Assembly: GCF_026230105.1 (NCBI RefSeq)
Contig: NC_079477.1
Location: forward strand, 11,165,001-11,229,000
DNA from: Diorhabda sublineata
Lineage: Eukaryota > Arthropoda > Insecta > Coleoptera > Chrysomelidae
Direction of reading: 5' to 3'
Length of the DNA stretch: 64,000 nt
Under the pieces are notes generated by a model. That model was not told the origin of the DNA. It did no database searches and worked only from the letters and a program-made list of their open reading frames with translations. The position numbers were made by a program, and so were the translations under genes. Shown in pieces: positions 1 through 11,100 of this stretch. How positions within the stretch are numbered: position 1 is the first letter of the stretch; every line of letters starts with the position of its first letter.

Positions 1-289
1 GAATATGAACCTTATTTATGTAGGCTTGAAACAATCCTATATATCCTATATACCCAACAAGGCAGATAACAATATTTGTCCTACTCCAATCCACTGCCAC
101 GAATGAAGCACGATTCTGACACGAGTTTTCTTCGAATAGACATAGCCGAACGAGAGCAGTCAGTTGAGAATAAGATATAGAAAGACGAATTTTACGTGAC
201 CAAAGACCAGCGCTTTTAAAGACGGTTTTCAGTTCATTTAAGATAACGCCGACCACGATATACATACAAGGTATGCTTACGCGCAGGCA
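1..289. other. Intergenic, no gene seen
   Basis: AT-rich sequence with no long reading frame and no recognisable splice-bounded exon. I see nothing assignable here. Confidence 0.4.
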
Positions 290-1037
290 GGTGTGACCTC
301 TCTCACACAATGTGACTTCACGTTGGAATCAAAACGTGAAGTATAATGTATGCTGTATACCTATGAAGTTTTATTTTGATTCCAAAAGTGAAATTAACAA
401 GGATTCGAATTTCCTGCCTGTTCCGTGAAATAAGAGACCATTTAAGATATGATTAGGAATTTATTCAATTCAATAATATTGTTTCTAATATATTATAGGT
501 ATATTTATTTCTTTCATCGAATCATATATAGGTGAATAAATAAAGTTTTAAACCGAGACACTTTGCATTATATGGAACTACCCTATTCGAAATGAATAGA
601 ATAAACACGCGCTAAAATAAATAAGACATAAATAAAGGGTATGGTATCTAAATATTTCCAACTTGACTGAAACCGTTTTTGTATATAATTCCACAAGTGA
701 TTCAACAACAACATGTAATAAGTAATTATTGGAAAAAAACAGTAATTTTGTTTGTTATTTTGTGATTCCCGACAATCATTTATCATATTTCAAATTAATT
801 TCATCCTCTCGACCACAGGGTTCTGCAGTTTTTGCATTTAGCGACGGTATTATGATCTCATAATAGAAAATATAATATTTTAAACAAAAAAAAATAGCAA
901 ATAAGTCAACTCTAATAGTCGCTAAACACAGAAAACAACACAAAAACCCAGTCAATACGTACAACTCCAAACTAATCTTAATAGACAAGAAAATATTTTG
1001 ATTCCAGCGTGACATCATGCGTGAGACGTGTCAAATT
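290..1037. repeat. Foldback (inverted-repeat) element, about 0.75 kb
   Basis: About 43 bp at 290-335 match, inverted, the sequence at 995-1037. The shared core contains TGTGAC...TCACG and GGAATCAAAA, read on opposite strands. A third inverted copy of the GGAATCAAAA part lies at about 365-395. The interior is AT-rich and short frames in it look random. This arrangement suggests a non-autonomous foldback or MITE-like element. No target duplication was identified. Confidence 0.4.
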
Positions 1038-1374
1038 TAAGCCGACAATTCAGCTCAACGGTGTGTGTATCGTGACGCCGACGTATTACGATTTTCAATA
1101 TTTGTATATTTTTACTATCAATCCAAAAAAACTGTAGACAACTAAAAAATCCCTAAATTCATATACTTAAGAATATGTGTTATAATGATTTATGTCCGAT
1201 CAATAAACATATAGGTTTTGGTTGACAAGTCATCATAGGAGTTGCTGGTGGTGATCATTTTTAAGTATAAAGAGTACTCATAGATGTTCTGATCAAATTT
1301 GACTCAGACTGGTGCATTCAAACCATGCGAAAAGTTTGTTTCGCGGTATCGACTATGGTAAGTAACGTTAAGGA

Positions 1375-1690
1375 AGGAGCTGGCTTGATATGTTGTGTTT
1401 TGAATAAAATAACGATTACGGAATCGTCGAAAGAGTTTTAGAAGGATTGAAGGGAGTCTACTTTATCACCTATGTGGGTATTTAAGTGGCACAAAGAATT
1501 CTCAGACAAACATCTGAATTTTTCGCAAACAAGCGTCGAGTAGAAGACAGAAGAGGTGCTTAACAACGTATATTTATCAAACGCATCATTAATGGAGAAT
1601 TGAGTTTCAGAAATGAAACCAAATTGGAAAAATCATATCAAAATCAATCGAAAATCAAGGTGATGCTTAGGCTTACATCAAGTAAATGAA
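1375..1690 (+). pseudogene. Mariner-like transposase remnant (N-terminal helix-turn-helix part)
   Basis: A frame with several stops reads a stretch ending VFKWHKEFSD, followed in another frame by RRVEDRRGA. This resembles the mariner pattern VFxWHKRF followed by a VEDDxRxGRP linker between the helix-turn-helix half and the DDE core. Multiple stops and frame changes mark it as dead. The downstream part to about 1830 is too decayed to align. It could be a chance resemblance, but two motifs in the expected order argue for mariner. Confidence 0.4.
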
Positions 1691-1839
1691 GAAATTGGAT
1701 TAAGTGTTGGCATGCTTGTTTGGCTCGAAAAGTTTGTTCTGTAGACGCTAATGAAGATTGTTATTAAAATGTGAAATGGTGTTTGTTGAAGTTAGCTTCA
1801 TTGAAATTTGTTCACATAAAAATGTTAAGTAAACTGAAA

Positions 1840-2730
1840 TCTAGTAGCATATCTTATAGTTATTAGTTATAATTATTAGATCCTCTCTTATAGAAGAAAA
1901 CATGAGAGAAAACTGAACAAATTCAAATTATACATAGTCAGAAATATTTTTTTACTATAGCTTATTTCAATTAGAAAACGGGAATGTGAAAATAGTGCAA
2001 ATTTACAACCAGATTGTTTTAGCAGTCAAGACGCACATTATTTGAAGACAGATATTCCTGAAGTGACCTTAACATATCACTTCTAATTTTGGGATTTAGC
2101 TTCTTCGACTATCAAGCGGCTTTCGCCCTCCTTTTGCAAAACAGTTTTCTTGGCACGGTTTGAAGATCATAAAGAGAATTCTAGAAAATATAACATACGA
2201 AAACCTGACATAATTTTTTGTTAAAATGGTGTCTCTAAGCAAATACTCAGTGTATTTGAAGAGGATATTGATACATAAACAAGGCAAAAATCAGTGTTAA
2301 TTGCAATTAAATAGAATAAAATTCATATACTTTCTGAGAATTCTAGGAAAATGGTTCCCTGGAGTTGACTATTCTGTTTTCAAATTATTCAATTTTGTTT
2401 CCACTACATATTTTAGTTATAAACATCGACAATATTCGAATCCGCAGTCGCACTCGTAAAGCAGAAACCGCGGAGTATTTTAATTATGCACATTGTTAGT
2501 ATGTTTAGAAGTGGAAATTGCATATTGGTGTTGAAATTTGTTTTCATCTCGATGCGGTACAATTTAGAACTGAATAGTTATATGATAATAGTCGTAAAAC
2601 TGATTTCAGTCATTCCCATCAATTCTTATTAATACACAAACTACTAGGTTATCAAGCTATACATAGCATCAGAAATATAGAATTAATTTTTCAATCATTA
2701 TTTTCAGATGTTTTGCCCCCGTTTTCGATA
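1840..2730. other. Intergenic, no gene seen
   Basis: AT-rich DNA with only short frames, including a 63-codon minus frame at 2096-2287 of random composition. No repeats or exons could be supported. Confidence 0.4.
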
Positions 2731-2734
2731 TTAT

Positions 2735-3705
2735 TCAATGACTTCAGAGACACTGACACACAAAATATATTCTACAATACTATCTGAAGGCCAGGAGTGG
2801 CTCATGCCCAATTTTTAAAAATCCGTAACTTACATGGACAACCTGTATAATCAAAAGATAGCCAAAAAGGTTTCCCAATCGAGTTTTTAACAAAAGGGTA
2901 ATCTTTGGTTAACTCGGTAAAATATATGGTATAGGAGATATGTGAATTCTTAGATCATTGTATAAGCCAAAGAAACCGTTCGCCATGAAAAGACATTCTG
3001 AAGAAAATTATCATAAACTGTAATTATTTATTGAAATATTGAAAAATTATTTATTGAAAATACAATCAAACATTTCTTGAAGAACTAATGAATAAATATT
3101 TTTTCTGCACACTATTGAAGATCATATTATTCATAAAGAAATTAATTGAAATAAAAAATGACAGTTTTCCTAATAGGTGGATTGGTCGAGGAGGTCCATT
3201 TACATGGCCACCACGTTCCTCTTAATGAAATACAATGGGATCAGTATTTTGGGGATATCTCGAAAGCTTAGTACATGCAATCTTGGAATGTTCTTCCAAT
3301 TACAAAGAAATGTCCTCTGAAGAGTAGTGTGTAAAGGTGCAAAGTGCCTACTTAGAACATACTATAGACTTTTTGTTTTTAATTCATAAGTTGTAGAATA
3401 ATCAATTAAATTTTTCAACATTTCAATGTTTTCTTTATGTAATTAACACACGATGTTCAATAGTATGCATTTCAATTAGAAATGTTTAATTGTGTTAATA
3501 CCTTCTGTAAGTATTTTCAATAACTAATCACAATTTATGATAATATTCTTCAGAATGTCTCGAGTTAATATTTTTTGTTAAAAACTGGATTGAAAAATTC
3601 ATTTTTATAATTTTTAGATTATGCAAGTTGTCCCTGTAAAAGTTAATCCACCCATTGCCTTTAGATAGTAGTGCACCATTTTTTATTCCGTCAAACACCC
3701 TATAT
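2735..3705 (+). mobile_element. Tc1/mariner-superfamily DNA transposon remnant, copy 1
   Basis: Terminal inverted repeats of roughly 130 bp enclose this interval. The left arm near 2780-2890 (GGACAACCTGTATAATC) is mirrored at 3590-3700 (GCAAGTTGTCCCTGTAAAAG), and the right arm ends near an ACACCCTATA motif. The interior at about 3170-3400 carries the C-terminal end of a DDE transposase in the plus orientation: WIGRGGPFTWPPRS, then FWGYLESLV, as in the family pattern WIGRGGP-x-WPPRSPDLTPLDFFLWG. The N-terminal catalytic half is missing and the frame contains stops. A related copy lies at 62590-63940. Confidence 0.65.
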
Positions 3706-3709
3706 GGAC

Positions 3710-5050
3710 ATAATTATCCATTATAAATTCATAATTCGAATATATAATTTAGAAACAAAATTAAATATGAGTTTTATTTCGCGACTTTGTAAACATAGTT
3801 TCAAAATTACGGTCATCAGATGTGTGATTTAAAAACGTGTTGGGTGAAAATGTTTCCTTTATTAACAAATTTTGTTCAAATCACCAATTTTGATTTCAGG
3901 TTATGCAAAGTTCTCGAGGTCTAGAAAAATATTATATCTTTCAACTTGAACCAAATTACATATAGTTACAAAAATTTTTTCAAAGTTAATTCAATATTCG
4001 TTAAAAATTTATAGATATAAAATATATTGATAAACCCCATTATGAAAGCTTTACAATCCACTCTAATAATTTCATTTGAATTCTATATACTCGAAATTCC
4101 AATGTTGCCTGACATAAACTGAAATGGGATATAACAATAGAAACTTATAATATATTATATAAAACATATACGTACATTGATCTATGAGTATAATGTGAAA
4201 CTCTCCACTATGGTACTAGCAATCGGACTTTTCGATTAAATGGGAAAGTTCTGGCTGAATTATTTGAATATTATTTGTCGACATATAGTCTCTAGCTAAG
4301 AATCAGGAACTATATCATGAAGAAGATTGAAAAAGTTCATTTTAAAATTAGAATTTTGATTATTTAAACAAGCACATAACATGTAACTACTGATATTTAT
4401 TAGATATAAAGATTGTATGTACTCCCTCCTTTAGTCGTTGTGCTATATCCCTTTTTGTCATTCTTTCACATCAAAACTTAGAAACTAACCAATTTTGTCA
4501 GTGGGTCCCAAAAGACAACTTGAAACTTTTCTCAGAATATTGTTCATAGCCTCGTCGTAGCTGAATATTATTGGAGCATTCTTTATGCTTCCCATAACAT
4601 TCCTGAACAACATATTTATTGGGGTGGTTTCTACCCCGATAATTTCACATTTTCAGAACTGATTTAAGGTCCATGAAAGTCGCTCGTTCACATCCCTTTG
4701 TTTGTTTAGTCCGCTTTTACATCTTTTTTGGTTTTAGAGACGTCAGAAACTCTTTATACTCTATATGACCATAGGCACAGTGGAGTTAAAACGCATATGA
4801 GGTAAAATCACAAAAACTTATTAAATGAGAAAATTAGTACAAGAATTATATTTAAGAACATTATACTAACAACCTAGTTTTTTATAGTAACCTAAGTTTG
4901 TTTGTTTCTTCAAGCTCTTACAAAATATCTTCTTGCATCATTAGGATGTTTTAATAAATTAAACTTATCAATTTGAAGAAAAGCTCCATGTATTAACTTT
5001 GTGAATTGTATACATATGAAACCCTTGATTTGAATATTTGCATCGATACA
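3710..5050. other. Intergenic, no gene recognised
   Basis: AT-rich DNA. The only stretch with protein-like composition is a minus-strand frame of about 50 codons near 4487-4660, containing FSYDEAMNNILRK, bounded by stops on both sides. It may be a decayed coding fragment of unknown origin; I cannot assign it. Confidence 0.3.
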
Positions 5051-5057
5051 TATATAT

Positions 5058-5306
5058 TCACAAATCCTCATTTTCAATCGCTCTAAATTCTAAATAAACA
5101 GATTTAAATTCTCGTTCGCATATAAAATATTGTATTCGCAAATCATCGGCTTTCGAGTAGTCAGCAGGACGTTGAAAATCTCGTAAAACCCAAAGCCAAT
5201 ATATTAGCTGATAATACCCATAAAGTATCAAAGTTGCAATGCAGAAGGCCTCCACGGTACGATGAATTTTATAGGAAGTGCCACACGCCGATTGGCCAAA
5301 GCTCAT
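5058..5306 (-). CDS. Hypothetical small protein with one membrane segment
   Basis: An 82-codon ATG-to-stop frame on the minus strand whose composition stands out from the surrounding AT-rich noise, with mixed GC3 codons and no homopolymer runs. The product has one hydrophobic stretch at about residues 20-42 (starting AFCIATLILYGYYQL), preceded by a short Cys-containing N-terminus and followed by a charged C-terminal tail of about 38 residues, consistent with a single-pass membrane protein. The frame is open for only about 9 codons above the ATG, where a stop lies, so the ATG is the natural start. No poly(A) signal follows closely. I do not recognise the family. It could be a single-exon gene, one exon of a larger gene, or chance. 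Confidence 0.35.
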   Translation of the reverse strand: MSFGQSACGTSYKIHRTVEAFCIATLILYGYYQLIYWLWVLRDFQRPADYSKADDLRIQYFICEREFKSVYLEFRAIENEDL

Positions 5307-5309
5307 TCG

Positions 5310-6045
5310 CTGTTTCGACTCGAAATCTGTTCAGAATCGGAATGAATCCTCAGAGAGACATCGCAATGGGATGAAATATGGAAAATAAGTAATTGCTGGA
5401 CAATGTATTTGAAACGGATATGTCGGTCTCATACAAAAGGTTTTTAATTCTTCTAACTAAAAATAGAAATGGATGTTGGAAACCGATAGTACGGAATTTG
5501 TTAATGTAGCTGTCGCGTACATTATGTTAAAAAAAAATAATAAAATATCAGACAGTAATTTTAATCATAGTTTAATAAATGATTTCGTAATAGCTCGGAC
5601 ACGTTGATTTGACTTATGTATAATCAAACTAGTTACAAATTTGGTCTTTTTGAGATAACTCGAGAAAAAAAAAAGGTTTATGAATGTGTTAGTATATTTT
5701 CTTTAAGCCTAAAGTGTTACACATAAAGTATTACGTTACATTTTATTACTCAACTTAAACTACATGAGATGTAGACTGTCAGTTCTAAGCAGACGTACAG
5801 TCGAGTAAAAGTCCTGATCCTTATTCTTTAACAATGTGTCCTCTAAGAAGAGAAGACTTATTGTAAATTCTTTCCAGAATACTATAATTATTTTGAATTT
5901 CCTATTGCAAATTGAGTTGATAAGTGAGAACACATGCTTTCCATGAAAGCTTTGGATTTGCTTTACTCAAATAACGTATATGGTCCATTTGTTCTCGCAA
6001 TGTTATAGAGAGGACCTAAGAATCATGATAATGACTATCGTTAGC
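5310..6045. other. Intergenic, no gene seen
   Basis: AT-rich sequence without supported exons, repeats or RNA genes. Confidence 0.4.
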
Positions 6046-6049
6046 CGAA

Positions 6050-7020
6050 GACAACAGTGATATACAATATTGAAAATATTGCAAGTATCATATATACTGA
6101 ACACACTGTTTACACTACCACTACATCAACACTCACAATTCCACTGTATGACTCGCGTTTTGATAACCAAGTTATCGTCTTCACACACTGAAACCTACTA
6201 ACTTGACTTACCTGTTTTATATAAAATTTTTCATTAACTACGAAACTATAGAATGGGCTGTAAGGAATTAGCCCTTCGTCCCTATTTAAGCTGTTCTTAT
6301 ATTTCTCAATTTAAACGCTTTCAAATGCATCCAACAATTTATTATAGGATACATCTTTTAAAAATTTTTCATTATTAATATTTATGTTATAATTATAAAC
6401 CGGACAATAACTGCTCTTAGTCTACCCAATATACTTTCCGTCAAAATCACACAGCTAATTTCATATATACCACTCTTTTCCAAATTTAGTATTTTATCCT
6501 TAGGATTACACAACAATTGTTTTAATATGTTGTTGGATTTGTGAACCAATTTAAAACCCACTCTGTTGAATATTCCTTCCAATGCCTTTGTATAAACAGG
6601 ATTAAAAGGTACCAGAGCAAATTTTTTTGTTTTTCGATTTGATTTTGTGAAAAAGTGGTTTCACATAGAGATTTCTTGAGCCTATAACGGTTAATTAACC
6701 TATTTACCATTCTCTTATCATAAAATTGAATTAAAAGATGTACCAGGAAATAGAAAGAATTAGCCGAGATGTACCCGCACGTGGCGGTGTTTTTCCCAAA
6801 TACATCACATTCTAGCCTATCGCTATTTGTATGATTTTCGCGGAAGAAGGTTTATTGGTTAGGTTAGTAACTTGGTACAAAACAGGTTTGATACAAAATA
6901 GGTAAGTTAATATGTTTTAGTTATCGAAAAGCGCGTCAGACAGTGTAATTGTGAGTGTTGGTATAGCGAAAGTGTAAGGAGTGTATTCAGTAAAAATATC
7001 ACCAACAGTTCCAGAAATTA
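6050..7020 (-). mobile_element. Penelope-like retroelement, 3' fragment with inverted terminal copies
   Basis: The element reads on the minus strand. About 150-180 bp at 6060-6230 are repeated in inverted orientation at about 6860-7015. Shared words include AATTGTGAGTGTTG, CAGTGTGTTCAGT-like and AGGTAAGT. This is the pseudo-LTR pattern seen in Penelope-like elements, which often carry terminal copies in either direction. Between the copies lies the GIY-YIG-like C-terminal coding remnant. The reverse-transcriptase core is missing, so the copy is truncated and dead. Confidence 0.6.
6382..6710 (-). pseudogene. Penelope-like element C-terminal coding remnant (GIY-YIG start)
   Basis: Two overlapping minus-strand frames joined by a frameshift near 6590-6610 give a protein containing KLVHKSNNILKQLL, then CNPKDKI and EKSGIYEISC. 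The SGIYEI-x-C block is the start of the GIY-YIG endonuclease of Penelope-like elements, and the VHKSNN block lies just upstream in that family. The YIG half, the catalytic arginine and glutamate, and the whole reverse transcriptase are absent. The frameshift and lost catalytic residues show it is non-functional. Confidence 0.6.
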
Positions 7021-7024
7021 CAGC

Positions 7025-8015
7025 TCAGAAAGTATTGTATAAGCCAATATCACATTCCAAAAATCTCCCACAATCAATTTGTTTTGGTAATTAATTAAAT
7101 ATATTTCTGATGTTTCTTGTGTATCATTTCCAAATTGGTAAACACCAGATTCGGAAGTTACCTAGTTTAGAAAGAGGAGAGGTTCACTCGGGAATTTTTT
7201 CAAAAGCGAAAGGAAGTCATTTCATTATTTTGATATTACCTCACGTATCTGACAAGTACTCTTCGCTACTGTTGTCCTCTTCTCTTCTTTGTCTTTCTTT
7301 TATCTATCATTTGGGATTGGTGATATATGTATTTTCCCACACACCCCAACCATCTTAAAATGTACAATTTGATTCTTTGCGTTACTTCTGATTACATCTT
7401 CAGTTTCGTTACTCATTGTTTCCAACTTCTCAATTTCCCTCAGATCTTCATTGATTTTGTTTCTTTTCTTTCAGGTAAGTTGAACCCTGATTATTTTGCT
7501 CAATTTGCTCCTTATTTCCGAAATCTTCATGGAATTGTATGCTTTGCAAATACGGTTGTAACCTATATCTTTGATAACTTTTCTCATGGGATTCAAATTG
7601 TGCTATTATCTTTCTTGATTTAAGGAACTTATACTTATAGTTCTACTCCGAACAATAGTTTATTCCATTTTCATATAGAGTACTTTTCGTTTCACTACCA
7701 ATATTTTTATTCACTTAATTAGTTGTTTAAACTTTCCAGTTTGTATATGTTGAGTTGTCGGAAATGAATAATGGCATAAAAACAAATCATTAGTTAGAGA
7801 AAAAGACAAATTCTCGACCTGTACATACTCATTATACAGATAATATGTTTTAAACAATGCTGAACAAGCTTAACGCAAAAACGTAAACTTTTGATAAGTT
7901 TACCAATTAGGTAAATAGCAAATTACTAAGATCGTTGTTAACTTTAAGTTCTAATTGGTTTGTTTTTGTGTAATGTAAATTCAACTATGTGTTATTCAAA
8001 TTCCTGTTTGTATTA
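7025..8015. other. Upstream region of the lectin gene, nothing else supported
   Basis: Two overlapping plus frames (7110-7358 and 7327-7623) are Phe/Leu/Ser-rich and show no domain pattern, so I do not call them genes. The sequence just before 8021 presumably holds the 5' UTR and promoter of the lectin gene, but no TATA box is evident. Confidence 0.35.
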
Positions 8016-8020
8016 AAACA

Positions 8021-8108
8021 ATGTTAACGATCAGAAGTAGTGAAAATGTCAAAATCATCGTTTTTGTAGGTATTCTTATGCAAAGTATGATCTCAGCAGA
8101 TAATGAGA
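8021..8108 (+). other. Exon 1: signal peptide
   Basis: Twenty-nine codons plus one base. The N-terminus MLTIRSSENVK is followed by a hydrophobic core (IIVFVGILM) and a polar SMISA cleavage region, typical of a secretory signal. The donor is A|GTAAGT. The exon ends in phase 1 and its last base joins AA from exon 2 to make a lysine codon. Confidence 0.75.
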
Positions 8109-11100
8109 GTAAGTTATTATATATAAAAATGAAAAATGAAAAAAACAAGAACTAACGATCTTCCTTCTTCTCATTAGTTATTATTGGGAATAAAACAATG
8201 AATACAGCTCAAATATGACAATCAATGTACATAATTTTGATATTTAGATTGTGTAAAAGAAATTGTTAAAATTTTTAATTCACAAACAATGAAAATTTAT
8301 CGGAATTTGTCCATCCATTTTCAACATATACTCATATATAATACTTGGTAATCTCAACATTCTCATTTGCAGAATATGCTGCTACAATAGAAACAGTGTC
8401 GACAGAATCACAATCGAACATAATTATCAATACTTTAGCAGAAATTAGAACAGAGGCAATAACAACTATATCAACAGAAACGGGATCTGAATCCACAACA
8501 ACAGAAGCTCCAGCATCATTAGAGTCCAATACAACCGAGTCCCGAACTCAAACGGAATCTCAATCTGGAACAATCTCAGAATCTACCGAAAGGGTAAACT
8601 CTGAAGCGGCAAGAGCTACAAATTCTCCAGAAGAGGAAAATGCCGAATATACAATGTTTATAGAATCCACAGAAGCTACAATGAACTCTTCTGACGAGAC
8701 AGATTCCGAGCCTGATCTAACTTCAGAATCCTTTTCAAACGAGTCAGGTACGAAATCTTTAGAAAAAGTAGACTCGATCCCTTCAACATCTTCGGGATTG
8801 TTGGCAATTTCAAATGACAGATCCGAGACAACTGCAAACTCTATAGCATCAGAAAATTTAGAATCTGATATTATCACAGATACTTCTGCAGTAGAAAATA
8901 CTGAATCCAATTCATCTTCAGAAACCTCTACAAATGAGGAATATGACCTGGAATCAAGTGAAACATTTGTAGCATCTTCGGCTCCAGCAATATCAAATGC
9001 TGGATCCGAAACAACTACACAATCTCCAGGAGTAACAATCCCAAAGTTCCAACTTTCCACAGAATCTTCTAAATTGTTAGATGCTGATTCTAATCCATAT
9101 TCACATGATTCTTCGATTACAGAATCCCAATCTGAGTCAAATTCCGAATCTCGATCAGAAACTAATGAAAATTTTCTAGCCATATCAAATGCAGGATCTG
9201 AGATTAATACAATATCTTCAGCAATAATAAACCAAGAATTTCAAATCATTACAGAAACTTCTAAGGCAGAGAATGCTGAATCTTCTGTAACGGATAATAA
9301 TGGACCAGATTCATCTTCAAAATTACCCCAAAATGAAGAGTCTGAATTCAAATCAAGTGAAGAATCTTCGGATGACGCAAACTCTACATCTGGAACATCT
9401 TCGGAGCTTCCTACAATATCAAATGATGGATCCTACACTATCACACAATCTCCAGAAGTAGTAATCTCCAATTTGCAAGCTAGTTCAGAAGATCCTACAG
9501 CTATAGATGTTATAGATTCCACACCGAATTCAGAACGACCAGAAGGATATACTGGAAATTTCCTAGTGATATCAAATGCTGGCTCCGAAACTACTTCTAA
9601 ATCATCAATAATCACAAACCAAGGGTCTCAAACTATCACAGAAACTTCTGAAACGGAGAATGCTAAATCTGATTTATCTTTAGAAGCATCATCAAATCCA
9701 AATTCTGAATTTGAAGCTAGTGCAGAATATCTGCCAAAGGCAAACTCGACATCTGAGACTTCTTCGGGATCCCCAATAATATCAGATGATGGTTTCAAAA
9801 CAACTACACAATCTCCAGTATTAGCTAATACAGAATCTTCTTTAGCGATACATGATGATTCTAATATAAAAGACATTGCAGAAACAGATTCTGAATCCGA
9901 ACCAAATTCAGAAGCTACCGCAAGATCAACTGGAAATTTTCCAGCAATATCATCAAATGCTGGATCCCCAACAACTTTACAATCTTCGGAAACAGCAAAA
10001 ATGGAAACTGTTACCGATCCGTCTGCCACGGGAAGTTCTGAATTTGAAATAAATTTTCCAGCAGAAGAGGACTCAACATCAGGAAATTCTTGGAAACTTC
10101 CAGAGATATCAAATACCGTATCCGAAATGACTAGACAACCTCCTGCATTAGCAAGCTTACAATTTCAAACCAATTCAGGAGAAACTGGAAATTCAGAATC
10201 TGAATCAAATTATGAATCTCCGATGGGAACAACTGTACGTTTTCAATTTTCTTTGAATACTGGATCCGAAACTAATACAAAGTCTGCAGAAACAGTAAAC
10301 CTGGAATCTCAAACCATCACAGTGACTTCCGCAGCGGGTAGTTCTGAATCCGATGAAGCTCCTCCATCAGAAGCAGTCTCTGCATCCGTAAATCCTATTG
10401 AATTCTTAGCAATATCAAACGCTGTATTTGAAATGACTACACAACCTCCATCATTAGATAGCATGAAGCTCCAAACCAACTCAAGAGAAACTGAAAATAC
10501 AGAGTCTGAATCTGAACTTAATTTCGAATCTCTGACAGAAAACCCTGTACATTCCACAGTTGTTTCGAATACTGAATCCGAAACTACTACAAAATCTACA
10601 GCACCAGTGAATTCGGAATCCCAAATTATAACAGGAAATTCTGAATCTGATATAACTTCTAGATCAGAAGCAAACTCTACATCCGGAAATTCTTTGCAAC
10701 TCCCAGAGATATCAAATGCCATATTCGAAATTACTACACAACCTCCAACATTAGCAAGCATAAAGTTTGAAACAAATTCAGAAAGTGGGGAGTCTGAACT
10801 AAATTCAGAATCTCTAACAGAAGATACTGAATATTTTCCAGCGATATCAAATGATTCGGCAACAGAAAGTGGGTCCGATATTAAAATAAGTACAGATTAT
10901 CCTGCAACACCAAAAACTGCAATATATCCAACAGAGTCCAATTTTGGAACAAAATATAATTTATACTTCAGCTCCGAACCAGTAAGTATAGTCAACTAAT
11001 TAGAAATTCGACACGACACCTCTACTAATTAAGTTTATTCTTCCATACTTTATAAACTTCAGCACAATAATTTAACTCCTTAATAATAATTGAATTGAGG

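Noticed and set aside
7110..7623. Two overlapping hydrophobic plus-strand frames of 82 and 98 codons
   Set aside because: Phe/Leu/Ile-rich products of a pyrimidine-rich stretch, overlapping in different frames, with no motif, splice context or repeat similarity.
8560..10761. Long antisense frames (207, 133 and 150 codons) under the mucin-like exon
   Set aside because: They are shadows of the Ser/Thr/Glu-rich codon pattern (TCA, GAA, ACA), which rarely gives stops on the opposite strand. They are Ser/Val/Asp-rich, have no domain signal, and the sense exon is fully explained by splicing to lectin domains.
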